6,826 nt of DNA, taken from contig JAPWVC010000070.1 in NCBI GenBank assembly GCA_028275195.1, positions 1 through 6,826 on the forward strand, given 5' to 3'. Below are positions 1-6,021 of this stretch, piece after piece. The notes under the pieces were generated by a model. It did no database searches. It worked only from the letters and a program-made list of their open reading frames with translations, and was not told the DNA's origin. The position numbers and the translations under genes are program-made. Source of the stretch: Candidatus Acetothermia bacterium. GTDB taxonomy: Bacteria > Bipolaricaulota > Bipolaricaulia > RBG-16-55-9 > JANLFV01. Every line of letters begins with the position of its first letter. Within the stretch, counting starts at the first letter, position 1.

Positions 1-765
1 GGTTTTAAGGGGATCGGGCTCGGCTTCCTCCTCCCACTCGAGCCGATCAGGAAGTTCGGGCTGGAGCTCCGGCCTTATCTGATGGTCCATCCTGGCCGGG
101 GGCTGACCGCCGGGCTCTTCGGGGAGCGGCTCGAGCTCTCGGGCCTAGCCCTCCTCTCAGTCCTTACCGACCTGGCCTTCTCCACCTCCGGGGCGATGTT
201 CTTCCTTAAAGGAGAGTATGCCGTGGGGAACATCGGCCTCCGCGGGCACCTCCAGCTCGATTGGGGCGAGCTGGCCGTCCAGCCCTGGGCGGGAAGGACA
301 AGGGAGCCTTACTTCCCAGAGTGGTCCTTGACGACCACCTCGAGCCGGAAACCGGGCTACTTCCCCAACTCCAGCTTATACATGGAGATCCGGCGGCGGT
401 TCTCCAAGACACTGACCCTCTCTGAAGGGTTCACGACCCCTCTGGGGGACTCGCGGCTCGCCCCGGGGCTCCTCCTCAACGCCGAACTGGGGAGCTTTGC
501 CCTCCGCCTCCTCCGCCAATTCCCCCAGGGTGCGGAGGGGGGTTATACCCTCATCTCGGTTGGCTTCCGCCAGGGAGTCCTCTACACCCCTGAGCAGAAG
601 CGAGCAGCGATCGCCCAGGGCGACCTCAATCTCCGCTTCTTCCCCGACCACCTGGAGGTCGACCTCCTTTCGAGTTACTCCACCGCGGAGTTCGGCCTCC
701 AGAGCGAGAGCCACCTCACCCCCGAGGGCTTCTCTTACAGCTTCGGGCTGAGATTCTCCTTTTAA
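1..765 (+). CDS. Putative outer-membrane beta-barrel protein, 3' part
   Basis: The frame is open from the first base of the window to a TAA at 763-765, giving about 254 residues; the true start lies upstream, so the ATG at 82 is only an internal Met. I do not recognise a specific family. The protein shows many short stretches of alternating hydrophobic and polar residues separated by Gly-, Pro- or Ser-rich turns, and no long hydrophobic helix. The last ten residues, SYSFGLRFSF, place Phe, Leu or Tyr at positions -1, -3, -5, -7 and -9 from the C-terminus. That is the usual form of the beta-signal read by the BAM complex in outer-membrane proteins. The inference is a barrel of the outer membrane, with unknown cargo or role. 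Its stop overlaps the stop of the convergent ftsX gene by 4 bp. A secreted beta-rich protein is the main alternative. Confidence 0.6.
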   Translation, partial: GFKGIGLGFLLPLEPIRKFGLELRPYLMVHPGRGLTAGLFGERLELSGLALLSVLTDLAFSTSGAMFFLKGEYAVGNIGLRGHLQLDWGELAVQPWAGRTREPYFPEWSLTTTSSRKPGYFPNSSLYMEIRRRFSKTLTLSEGFTTPLGDSRLAPGLLLNAELGSFALRLLRQFPQGAEGGYTLISVGFRQGVLYTPEQKRAAIAQGDLNLRFFPDHLEVDLLSSYSTAEFGLQSESHLTPEGFSYSFGLRFSF

Positions 766-1601
766 GGGGCGATCCGCCGGAGGACCAAGAGGCTCCAAGC
801 CCCGCCTAAAAGGGCGAGCAGGAGCCCCCCAACCAGGGCCAAGAGCGCTGCGGCTAGGGCCGTCCCCGGCTCGAGCAGCGCGGGAAGGGAGCGGTAGAGC
901 GCTTCTGGATGCTCGAGCCCCCAGCGGTGGAGGAAGTAGAGCCCCCCTGCCAGGACCAGCCCGGCTGAGAGCCCGAGGAGCATGGCGAGGAGGAGGAACG
1001 GCCGGCCCATCGTCTGCCGGGCTACCCCGGAGAGGTGGAGGAGCCGGAGCTCCCCGCCCCAGCCCTGGATCAAGGAGCGGAAGGTCGCCCGAAGATAGAC
1101 CAAGACGAAGAGGCCGAAGCCGATCAAGACCGCGAGCAGCCCCCACCTCGCCCCCGGCGTCCCTTGGAAGATGGCCGTGAGTGGCCGCTGGCCATGGGCG
1201 AAGACCGAGGCGATCCCGGCCAGCCCCTTCAGCCTCTCCTGGACGGCCTCGACCTCTCCGGGCTTGTGGAGCCAGAGCTGGAAGAGGTCGCCCCGGAGCT
1301 CCTTCACCGGGAGCTTCACCTTCCTGAGCCCGGACTTGACCTCCTCAGCGAAGATGAACTCGACTCGCGCTACCTCTTCCCACTCCCGGATCTCTAAATA
1401 GAGCCGATCGACCTGGCTAGGGAGGAGCCCAGGCTCGAGGAGGGCCACCAGTTCTACCCCCTCCTCCCCGCCCAGGCCGCTCGAGGTGAGCATGAAGAAG
1501 TCGAGCAGCCCGAGGAAGAGGAGCAAGAGCCCCCAAGAGAGGAGGAGCGGGCCCTTACCCCTCCTCCGGAGGAGGCGGAGGACTTCGCCTAAGAGCCTCA
1601 T
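762..1601 (-). CDS. ftsX: FtsX, cell-division ABC transporter permease-like subunit
   Basis: The 279-residue product matches FtsX in layout. It has a short basic cytoplasmic N-terminus, a first membrane segment at about 19-38, an outside domain of roughly 115 residues, then three membrane segments at about 153-171, 201-224 and 247-275. The loop after the second segment carries the family-like run GELRLLHLSGVARQ...RPF, equivalent to the EI...LVGAT...R.PF region of FtsX. FtsX and FtsE form a complex that activates peptidoglycan hydrolases at the division site rather than pumping a substrate. The frame extends upstream to an ATG at 1670. I chose the ATG at 1601 because it overlaps the ftsE stop in an ATGA, has a GGAGGGGG ribosome site 4 nt upstream and removes a non-homologous 23-residue tail. 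The length is slightly below the usual 290-310. No hydrolase gene (EnvC, PcsB or NlpC/P60 type) is visible nearby. Confidence 0.88.
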   Translation of the reverse strand: MRLLGEVLRLLRRRGKGPLLLSWGLLLLFLGLLDFFMLTSSGLGGEEGVELVALLEPGLLPSQVDRLYLEIREWEEVARVEFIFAEEVKSGLRKVKLPVKELRGDLFQLWLHKPGEVEAVQERLKGLAGIASVFAHGQRPLTAIFQGTPGARWGLLAVLIGFGLFVLVYLRATFRSLIQGWGGELRLLHLSGVARQTMGRPFLLLAMLLGLSAGLVLAGGLYFLHRWGLEHPEALYRSLPALLEPGTALAAALLALVGGLLLALLGGAWSLLVLRRIAP

Positions 1602-2272
1602 TTTACCCCCTCCAAGCGGCCATCCCTCAAGAGGACGGTCCGCGTCCCGAACCCCGAGCCCGCGATCCACTCGCCATCCTCGGCGGTAAGGAGGATCGTC
1701 AGCCGCTTCCGCTGGTGGAGCCGGTCTAGGGCCTTCAGGACCGCTCGCGCCTCTTCCCCTTCCAGCCCGCGGCAGGGCTCATCGGCCAAGAGGAGGATCG
1801 GGTCATGGCAGACGGCCAGGGCGATCTGGGTCAGGGCTTGCTCCACTGGCTTGAGCTCTTGGGGCGCACGGCTGGCGAGGTGGGCAAGCTCGAGGAGCTC
1901 GAGGGTCTCCCCGGCCTTCTTGGCCGCCTCGCTCGGGGCCAGCCCGAGGGCCCGGAGCTTAAAGGTCAAGCTGGCGAAGACCGTCTCCTGGCTGAGGACT
2001 AGCGGCTCCTCCGGGATGATCCCCAGCTCCCGCCGGAGCTGGAGGAGCTTAGCCGGGCTCAAGCGGGTGACATTCCGCTCATCCACGAGGATCTGGCCAC
2101 GGTGGGGCTTGAGCTCGCCCCAGAGGAGCTTGAGGAGGGTGGTCTTCCCCGCCCCGCGCGGGCCGAGGAGGATCACCCATTCCCCCATCTCCACCTTGAG
2201 ATGGAGGCCATCGAAGATCGCCCGCCCCTCAGCGGTGTAGAAGCTCAGCTCCGAGACCTCGATCATGATCAT
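1598..2272 (-). CDS. ftsE: FtsE-like ATPase with degenerate catalytic motifs
   Basis: The product has 224 residues, the normal FtsE length, and lies directly before ftsX with an ATGA overlap, so it is the ATPase partner of FtsX. Walker A is intact at 37-45 (GPRGAGKTT) and Walker B is intact up to D164-E165 (ILLLADEP). Aligned by eye to E. coli FtsE, other ATPase motifs are altered. The Q-loop FQD is P87-E88-E89. The LSGGEQQR signature is LKPVEQAL at 140-147. The D-loop NLD is GLE at 169-171. The switch-histidine motif ATHD is TAED at 196-199, so the His is replaced by E198. The frame is unbroken and codon use is like the neighbours, so it is unlikely to be a decaying gene. The inference is that it binds ATP but hydrolyses it poorly or atypically. 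Start: ATG at 2272 overlaps the prmC stop; the ATG two codons in (2266) is nearly as good. Confidence 0.82.
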   Translation of the reverse strand: MIMIEVSELSFYTAEGRAIFDGLHLKVEMGEWVILLGPRGAGKTTLLKLLWGELKPHRGQILVDERNVTRLSPAKLLQLRRELGIIPEEPLVLSQETVFASLTFKLRALGLAPSEAAKKAGETLELLELAHLASRAPQELKPVEQALTQIALAVCHDPILLLADEPCRGLEGEEARAVLKALDRLHQRKRLTILLTAEDGEWIAGSGFGTRTVLLRDGRLEGVK

Positions 2273-3135
2273 CTTCGGATCGCCCTCAGGAACCGCGCTC
2301 GCCCGCTGAGGTCTGGCAGGACCTTGACCTCCCCGTAAGCCCGCGTGGCCAGGGCGAGGGCCTCGACCCGCCCGCCCTGGGTGGCCCCGATCTCCAGGTA
2401 GAGTCGCCCCCCGGGCCGAAGGTGCTCCGGAGCGGCCACGATGATCTCCCGGATGGCCGCCAGGCCCTCCTCACCCCCATCCCAAGCGAGCCGCGGCTCA
2501 TGCTCTCGCACCTCTTTGGGAAGGCTGCGCGCCTCCTCTCGGCTAACATATGGCGGATTGGCCACGACCAGGTCAAATTCGCCCACGACCCCCTCGAACC
2601 AATCGGATTCGATGAAGCTGACCCGCCCCTCAAGCCCATTCCTCAAGGCGTTCTCTTTCGCCAGGGCCAAGGCCTGAGGGGAGATATCGGTCGCTAGGAC
2701 TCGGCCCTTGGGGAGGGCTTGGGCCAGGGCGAGCGCGATCGCCCCCGAGCCGGTCCCAAGCTCTAGGATCTCCCACTCTCGCTGGGGGTCGAGCTCCTTG
2801 AGGATCAGCTCGACCAGCTCCTCCGTCTCCGGCCGGGGGATGAGGACTCGCTCGTCGACCCGCAGGCGTAGGTCCATGAACTCCGCCTGGCCGAGGAGGT
2901 ATTGCAAGGGGACGCCGGCCCGGCGGCGCTTGACCAGCTCGCGGAACCTTGCCCGCTCTTCCGGTGTCAGGACCCGCTCGGGCTCGAGGTAGAGGGCCAG
3001 CCGCTCCTCCCCCAGGGCATGAGCGAGGAGCTCTGCGGCCTCGAAGCTCGCCCGCTCGACCCCGCCCCTCCGGAGATAGGCCCCGGTCCAATCCAAGACC
3101 TCCCGGACGGTCCACTCCTTTGCCTTCGCCGCCAT
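2269..3135 (-). CDS. prmC: PrmC (HemK), release factor glutamine methyltransferase
   Basis: This 288-residue protein is a PrmC/HemK family enzyme. PrmC transfers a methyl group from S-adenosylmethionine to the glutamine of the GGQ motif in release factors RF1 and RF2 in the cytoplasm, which improves translation termination. The N-terminal helical domain that binds release factors spans about 1-85. The family motif VLIPRPETEELVE is at 97-109. The SAM-binding glycine loop ELGTGSGAIALALA is at 125-138, followed by the acidic TDIS at 149-152, and the catalytic NPPYV is at 193-197. Length is typical (about 280). It is the first gene of the prmC-ftsE-ftsX operon and ends in an ATGA overlap with ftsE. 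prfA, its frequent neighbour, is not here. The start ATG has only a G-rich run very close upstream; the promoter candidates also lie close, so the leader may be very short. Confidence 0.95.
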   Translation of the reverse strand: MAAKAKEWTVREVLDWTGAYLRRGGVERASFEAAELLAHALGEERLALYLEPERVLTPEERARFRELVKRRRAGVPLQYLLGQAEFMDLRLRVDERVLIPRPETEELVELILKELDPQREWEILELGTGSGAIALALAQALPKGRVLATDISPQALALAKENALRNGLEGRVSFIESDWFEGVVGEFDLVVANPPYVSREEARSLPKEVREHEPRLAWDGGEEGLAAIREIIVAAPEHLRPGGRLYLEIGATQGGRVEALALATRAYGEVKVLPDLSGRARFLRAIRR

Positions 3136-3142
3136 CGCCCCC

Positions 3143-3172
3143 AGGTTAGCGGAGCGATTGTAAAGGTGTCAA
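3143..3172 (-). promoter_or_regulatory. Candidate promoter for prmC-ftsE-ftsX
   Basis: On the minus strand a perfect -35 hexamer TTGACA lies at 3172-3167. With an 18-base spacer the -10 would be TAACCT (3148-3143), which is weak and would leave a leader of only a few bases. A better -10 sequence, TACAAT at 3162-3157, sits only 4 bases after the TTGACA, so the two cannot work together; it would need a different upstream element. Some minus-strand promoter is expected here because the divergent operon starts at 3135. Confidence 0.45.
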
Positions 3173-3186
3173 CCATCTGGTATGCT
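3158..3186 (+). promoter_or_regulatory. Candidate sigma-70 promoter for the yacL-ispD operon
   Basis: TTGTAA at 3158-3163 and TATGCT at 3181-3186 are separated by exactly 17 bases, with four of six consensus matches in each. The -10 is preceded by TGG (3178-3180), the TGn extended -10 element. Transcription would begin near 3193, about 35 bases before the chosen start codon at 3228. The element overlaps the minus-strand TTGACA, so the two promoters would compete for polymerase. Confidence 0.55.
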
Positions 3187-3215
3187 AATGGCGGCGAAGC
3201 TGGCTTGGGACGATG

Positions 3216-3220
3216 GGAGG
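3216..3220 (+). promoter_or_regulatory. Ribosome binding site that sets the YacL-like start
   Basis: GGAGG lies 7 bases before the ATG at 3228. The upstream in-frame ATG at 3213 overlaps this element and has no such site of its own, so 3228 is the better start. Confidence 0.75.
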
Positions 3221-3227
3221 GAGATCG

Positions 3228-4256
3228 ATGCTGAAGGCCTCGTTCTATCTCGTCCTTTCCGGCGTGGGCGCGCTCGTCTCCTGGACGGTCAGGCTCGCCC
3301 CGCCCCTCTTCGGCCTAGAGGGCTGGGAGATGAGCCTGATCCTCGGCGGGGCCGGGGGACTGGCCATCGCCGGACTGATCGAGGGGCTCGCCGCGGCGAT
3401 CGAGCGCCGGCTGGCCCATGGCGGGGGAAGGAGTTTGATCGCCGGGGCGATCCTGGCCCTAGTCGGGAGCCTCTTAGGGTTGATCCTCTACCTGATCCTG
3501 GAACTCCTCCTCCCTGCCGGTCCGGCCAAGGGCCTGGTGGAGGGGCTGGTCCTCCTCTTCTTTGTCCTCCTTGGCTTCCGGGTCGGCTACCTCCGCCCTG
3601 CCCCGATCCTCCGCCTCCTCCAGGGGGGGACGATCGAGCGGGGCTCCGCCCCACCGAAGCTCCTCGATACCTCAGTGATCATTGACGGTCGGATCGGGGA
3701 TATCGTCAAGAGCGGCTTCATCGAGGGGAAGATCATCGTCCCCCAGTTCATCCTCGACGAACTCCACAGCATCGCCGACTCCTCGGATAACCTCCGGAGG
3801 AGGAAGGGCCGGCGCGGACTGGACATCCTCGGTGAGCTGACCCGGAACTCAGAGGTCGAGATCGAGACCCTCGAGCGGGCCTCGCCCCACCCCGTCGACG
3901 CCGATCGGGAGCTGATTCAACTGGCGAAGGAGCTCGGGGCCAAGATCATCACTACCGACTACAACCTGAACAAGGTGGCCAAGGTCGAAGGGATTAAAGT
4001 CTTGAACATCAACGAGCTGGCCAACGCCGTCAAGCCGCGCTTCCTCCCCGGTGAGGAGCTGGAGGTCGAGGTCCTAGACCGCGGGGAAGAGATCGGCCAA
4101 GGGGTCGGCTACCTCGATGACGGGACGATGGTGGTGGTAGAGAACGGCCGGAGGTTCATCGGGAAGAAGATCCAGGTGATCGTCAGCTCCAGCCTCCAGA
4201 CCGAGGCGGGGAAGATGCTCTTCGTCCGCCCCAAGGGGGAATACCTCCGCAGATGA
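3228..4256 (+). CDS. yacL: YacL-like membrane protein with PIN and TRAM domains
   Basis: The 342-residue product has the YacL architecture. Hydrophobic segments lie at about 5-22, 34-53, 69-96 and 101-120, followed by a cytoplasmic PIN nuclease domain at about 145-268 and a C-terminal TRAM domain at about 273-336. PIN acidic residues for metal binding are visible: D147 in LLDTSVIIDGR, E178 in ILDELH, D224 or D226 in HPVDADREL, and D244 in TTDYNLNKVA. PIN domains are metal-dependent ribonucleases and TRAM domains bind nucleic acid, so a membrane-tethered RNase is the likely activity; the physiological substrate is not known to me. The gene overlaps ispD by an ATGA, as yacL is followed by ispD in Bacillus. 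The start at 3228 is chosen over 3213 because of a well-spaced GGAGG. All key residues appear present. Confidence 0.9.
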   Translation: MLKASFYLVLSGVGALVSWTVRLAPPLFGLEGWEMSLILGGAGGLAIAGLIEGLAAAIERRLAHGGGRSLIAGAILALVGSLLGLILYLILELLLPAGPAKGLVEGLVLLFFVLLGFRVGYLRPAPILRLLQGGTIERGSAPPKLLDTSVIIDGRIGDIVKSGFIEGKIIVPQFILDELHSIADSSDNLRRRKGRRGLDILGELTRNSEVEIETLERASPHPVDADRELIQLAKELGAKIITTDYNLNKVAKVEGIKVLNINELANAVKPRFLPGEELEVEVLDRGEEIGQGVGYLDDGTMVVVENGRRFIGKKIQVIVSSSLQTEAGKMLFVRPKGEYLRR

Positions 4257-4951
4257 GGGCCAGGGTCGGGGCCGTGGTCCTCGCCGCTGGGGAGAGCAGG
4301 AGGATGGGCCAGAGCAAGCCCTTCCTCCCGCTCGATGGGAAGCCACTCCTCTTGCACTCCTTGGAGCGATTGGCCCGCTCACCGCTAGTGGAGGAATTGG
4401 TGGTGGTGATCCGCGCAGGGGAAGAGGAGCGACTCGAACGGGAGGTGCTCGCCCGCTATCCCCTCGGCAGAGAAGTTCGGGTCGCCCTCGGGGGACAAGA
4501 GCGGCAGGACTCGGCCCTCGCCGGTGTGCGCGCTCTATCCGAGGGGCTCGAGCTGGTCCTGGTCCACGACGGGGCGAGGCCATTCTTCTCTGAAGAGCTC
4601 TTGGAGAGGCTCATCGAGGCTGCCTCCAGGTGGGGCGCGGCAGTCCCCGCAGTCCCAGTGAAAGAGACAGTCCGGGGCTTCGACGAAGTGGGGTTCGCCG
4701 AGCTCGAGCTTGACCGTGGAAGGCTCTTCCAGGTCCAGACCCCTCAATGCTTCTCTTATCAACTATTGCGCCGTTCCCTGGAGGAGGCCACCGCTCAAGG
4801 GAGATATTTCACGGACGACGCCGGGGCGGTGGCCGCGATCTCGGGAGTCCGGGCCAAGCTCGTCCCCGGAGAGGAGCAGAACATCAAGATCACCACTCCA
4901 TTTGACCTTCATCTTGCGGCCGCATTGGCGCGGCTGAGCAAGGAAGAATAG
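4253..4951 (+). CDS. ispD: IspD, 2-C-methyl-D-erythritol 4-phosphate cytidylyltransferase
   Basis: The 232-residue product is IspD, which joins CTP and 2-C-methyl-D-erythritol 4-phosphate to form CDP-methylerythritol in the cytoplasm, the third step of the MEP isoprenoid pathway. The CTP-binding N-terminus AAGESRRMG at 11-19 is followed by K22. Further family motifs are GGQERQDSALAG at 80-91, VHDGARPF at 104-111, VKET with T139, R155 before QTPQCF at 162-167, TDDAGAV at 187-193 and NIKITTPFDL at 210-219 with K212. By eye these cover the E. coli catalytic residues R20, K27, T140, R157 and K213. Length is typical. Translation is coupled to the yacL-like gene by a 4-bp ATGA overlap; no strong ribosome site of its own is seen. 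ispF, the usual next gene, does not follow. Confidence 0.95.
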   Translation: MRARVGAVVLAAGESRRMGQSKPFLPLDGKPLLLHSLERLARSPLVEELVVVIRAGEEERLEREVLARYPLGREVRVALGGQERQDSALAGVRALSEGLELVLVHDGARPFFSEELLERLIEAASRWGAAVPAVPVKETVRGFDEVGFAELELDRGRLFQVQTPQCFSYQLLRRSLEEATAQGRYFTDDAGAVAAISGVRAKLVPGEEQNIKITTPFDLHLAAALARLSKEE

Positions 4952-5028
4952 CTAGACTGGCTAAGGGCCTTGGCCGTGGAGGGCCTCGCCAGCTTATGGT
5001 AGAATCCCGTGAGGAGGCCGAGCCAATC
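4952..5028 (+). promoter_or_regulatory. Gap with extended -10 promoter candidate for the ABC exporter
   Basis: This 77-base gap separates ispD from the exporter. TAGAAT at 5000-5005 is preceded by TGG at 4997-4999, an extended -10 element; no good -35 is seen at the right distance, which is acceptable for this class. A ribosome site GAGGAGG lies at 5011-5017, 11 bases before the ATG at 5029, which is a little long. A weak stem is possible between CTGGC (4957-4961) and GCCAG (4988-4992), but no T-run follows, so I do not call a terminator. Confidence 0.5.
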
Positions 5029-6021
5029 ATGCACCCTGCGATCGAGGTCATCCAGCTCAAGCGGCTCTTTCGCAAGAAGCAGGCCCGCCGGACCTGGCGG
5101 ACGGTCGTGGCCCTCGATAGCGTCGACCTGGAGATCGAGGAGGGCGAGCTATTCGGGGTCCTCGGCCCAAACGGGGCGGGGAAGACGACCTTGATCAAGA
5201 TCTTGGCTACCTTGCTCCTGCCGACGAGCGGCCAGGCCTTCGTCGACGGGATCGATGTGGTGAAAGACCCCTTCTCCGTCCGCCGCCGGATCAACATGGT
5301 CTCGGGAGGGGAGCACTCCGGCTATGGGATCCTCACTGTGAGGGAGACGCTGTGGATGTTCTCCCAGTTCTATGGGGTCCCCGGGCGGGTGGCCCGTCAG
5401 CGGATCGAAGAACTCCTCCGGGTCGTAGGCCTAGAAGAGGAGGCCAACACTAAGATCAATAGGCTCTCCACGGGGATGCGCCAGAAGATGAACTTCGCCC
5501 GGGGGTTCGTCTCCGACCCGAAGATCGTCTTCTTGGATGAGCCGACCCTGGGCTTGGATGTGGGCGCGGCCCGAGATGTCCGGAACTTCATCAAGAGCTG
5601 GGTCAAGGACCGCCCGGGGAGGACCGTCCTCCTGACGACCCACTACATGACCGAGGCGGAGGAGCTCTGCGATCGGGTGGCGATCATCGACCGGGGGAAG
5701 ATCCTGGCCTGCGATACCCCGGAGAACCTCAAGCGGCGGGTCAAGAAGGACTCCGTCTTCCACCTGGAGGTCGAGGGGCTCGCCTCCTGGGATGGATTGA
5801 GAGGATTAGCGGGAGTGAAGCAGCTCGTGGCCACCCCGCGGGACGGGTTCACCGAGCTCCGGTTTATCCTCGAGCGCGAGGATGTGCTCTCCCGACTCTT
5901 GGGCGAGATCACCAACCATGGCTCGAGGGTCCTCTACCTCAAGAAGACCGAGCCGACCTTGGAGGATGTCTTCATCGAGCTGGTCGGCCGGTCGCTCGAG
6001 GTCGATACTGCCGAAAGATGA
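5029..6021 (+). CDS. ABC-2 type exporter ATPase (DrrA/NatA-like)
   Basis: The 330-residue product is a single nucleotide-binding domain that powers an ABC-2 exporter. Walker A is GPNGAGKTT at 46-54, the signature is LSTGMRQK at 146-153, Walker B is IVFLDEP at 166-172, the D-loop is GLD at 175-177 and the switch histidine is H205 in LLTTHYMTEAEE. The usual Q-loop glutamine is absent; the region reads MVSGGEHSGYGILTVRE at 90-106, similar to NatA-type ATPases as I recall them. A C-terminal extension of about 90 residues ends in EPTLEDVFIELVG at 308-320, typical of the DrrA/CcmA group. A basic stretch near 11-24 (KRLFRKKQARRTWR) precedes the core domain. The ATG at 4996 is in frame but lies in the promoter candidate, so 5029 is preferred. 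Substrate (drug, lipid, polysaccharide or sodium) cannot be told. It overlaps the permease gene by ATGA. Confidence 0.9.
   Translation: MHPAIEVIQLKRLFRKKQARRTWRTVVALDSVDLEIEEGELFGVLGPNGAGKTTLIKILATLLLPTSGQAFVDGIDVVKDPFSVRRRINMVSGGEHSGYGILTVRETLWMFSQFYGVPGRVARQRIEELLRVVGLEEEANTKINRLSTGMRQKMNFARGFVSDPKIVFLDEPTLGLDVGAARDVRNFIKSWVKDRPGRTVLLTTHYMTEAEELCDRVAIIDRGKILACDTPENLKRRVKKDSVFHLEVEGLASWDGLRGLAGVKQLVATPRDGFTELRFILEREDVLSRLLGEITNHGSRVLYLKKTEPTLEDVFIELVGRSLEVDTAER

Larger units (their letters stand above)
3124..3199. repeat. 12-bp perfect inverted repeat around the divergent promoters
   Basis: CTTCGCCGCCAT at 3124-3135 is the exact reverse complement of ATGGCGGCGAAG at 3188-3199, with 52 bases between the arms. 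The left arm is also the first four codons of prmC read on the minus strand (Met-Ala-Ala-Lys). The right arm lies in the leader of the yacL-like gene, just after its -10 candidate. The arms do not extend further in either direction. It could be a paired operator site or the result of a small duplication and inversion; chance is less likely but not excluded. Confidence 0.55.

Noticed and set aside
766..802. Possible terminator stem GGGGC...GCCCC at the convergent junction
   Set aside because: Only 5 bp of stem with a long loop and no T-run; it lies inside the ftsX coding end.
376..1146. Long minus-strand open frame of 256 codons
   Set aside because: It overlaps ftsX in another frame and the barrel gene on the other strand; its product is an Arg/Pro/Gly-rich low-complexity string, as expected for a GC-rich shadow frame.
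1602..1670. Upstream start for ftsX adding 23 residues
   Set aside because: The extra residues lie wholly within ftsE and do not resemble FtsX; the ATG at 1601 has a strong ribosome site and the ATGA overlap.
3182..3685. Plus-strand frame of 167 codons starting at the promoter region
   Set aside because: It lies within the YacL-like gene in another frame, and its product is Pro/Arg/Gly-rich without any domain pattern.
4074..4583. Minus-strand frame of 169 codons across the yacL/ispD junction
   Set aside because: It is antisense to two confidently identified genes and has shadow-like composition.
4996..5028. Upstream start for the exporter ATPase adding 11 residues
   Set aside because: The ATG overlaps the extended -10 element and has no ribosome site; the later ATG follows GAGGAGG.
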